A stretch of 6,932 nucleotides of DNA from an uncultured Bacteroidota bacterium. Lineage in GTDB: Bacteria; Bacteroidota; Bacteroidia; UBA7662. The notes beneath the pieces are model-generated. The model saw nothing but the letters and a program-made list of their open reading frames with translations, had not been told where the DNA came from and searched no databases. Shown here piece after piece: positions 6,725 to 6,932 of the stretch. The position numbers and the translations under genes were made by a program. The stretch spans positions 1-6,932 of the forward strand of contig CAIVQI010000082.1 in NCBI GenBank assembly GCA_903908015.1, given 5' to 3'. Positions within the stretch are counted from its first letter, which is position 1, and each line of letters starts with the position of its first letter.

Positions 6725-6932
6725 ATGGAAGGGAATCAGGAATTTTCGACAAATATCCAAAGAAACTGTGTAGTTCGGGGGCATCATATTGATGCTCTGG
6801 ATGAGCGTGTTCAACACCTTTTACTTTCCGCCCACAAAGCGCTTGCGACGGCCTATGCGCCATATTCTAAATTTTTTGTAGGGGCTGCACTGCTCTTGGA
6901 GAATGGCAAGGTCATTCTGGGTAGCAATCAGG
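6725..6932 (+). CDS. cdd: Cytidine deaminase, N-terminal part (partial)
   Basis: The first 69 residues are visible and the frame is open to the window end. Cytidine deaminase hydrolyses cytidine and deoxycytidine to uridine and deoxyuridine in pyrimidine salvage, in the cytoplasm. The signature AYAPYSKFFVGAALLLENG (43-61), followed by VILGSNQ (63-69), is the characteristic start of the deaminase core, preceded by helix ALDERVQHLLLSAHKAL (24-40). The zinc ligands (the CAE or HAE motif and the later CxxC) lie beyond the window. The ATG at 6725 gives an N-terminal strand of the length I expect from Bacteroidota homologues; an in-frame ATG at 6716 would add three residues. No Shine-Dalgarno sequence is seen. 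The gene is divergent from the saccharopine dehydrogenase gene. Confidence 0.85.
   Translation, partial: MEGNQEFSTNIQRNCVVRGHHIDALDERVQHLLLSAHKALATAYAPYSKFFVGAALLLENGKVILGSNQ

Noticed and set aside
6674..6817. N-terminal extension of the saccharopine dehydrogenase gene to an ATG at 6817
   Set aside because: It would run antisense through the start of the cytidine deaminase gene, and the extra 48 residues precede the Rossmann strand without family resemblance.
1..6932. A single undescribed multi-gene system spanning the window
   Set aside because: All genes belong to known families, lie in several separate transcription units on both strands, and lack the hallmarks of defence, mobile or secondary-metabolite clusters.

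Overview
The window reads as an ordinary, gene-dense stretch of a Bacteroidota chromosome. The evidence is the TAnnTTTG-type promoter elements in front of several genes, the lack of Shine-Dalgarno sequences before the starts, a secreted DUF1573 protein, and an N-terminus typical of the 2-oxoacid dehydrogenase E1 found in this phylum. A class below phylum cannot be fixed from this sequence. There are no transposases, tRNAs, rRNAs, CRISPR arrays or phage genes.

Layout: (1) positions 1-382, minus strand, hold the 5' part of a thiamine-diphosphate 2-oxoacid dehydrogenase E1 gene that runs off the left edge. (2) It is divergent from a small exported DUF1573 protein (528-986, plus), which ends in a strong intrinsic terminator. 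(3) The loop of that terminator contains a match to the -7 element and lies just before a PLP aminotransferase (1043-2242, plus). (4) Acetyl-CoA synthetase acs follows after 54 bp (2297-4195, plus). (5) On the minus strand, converging on acs, is a two-gene unit: a saccharopine dehydrogenase-like enzyme (5294-6673) and a YeiH-family membrane protein (4278-5297), overlapping by 4 bp as ATGA. (6) A cytidine deaminase (6725-6932, plus) is divergent from that unit and runs off the right edge.

Taken together the genes suggest central and amino-acid metabolism: oxidative decarboxylation of (probably branched-chain) 2-oxoacids, transamination, acetate activation, and lysine breakdown through saccharopine. 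Apart from the coupled saccharopine dehydrogenase/YeiH pair, nothing shows that they act as one pathway. I found no previously undescribed system. The points most worth a second look are the promoter element inside the terminator loop and the translational coupling of a putative anion exporter to a saccharopine dehydrogenase.
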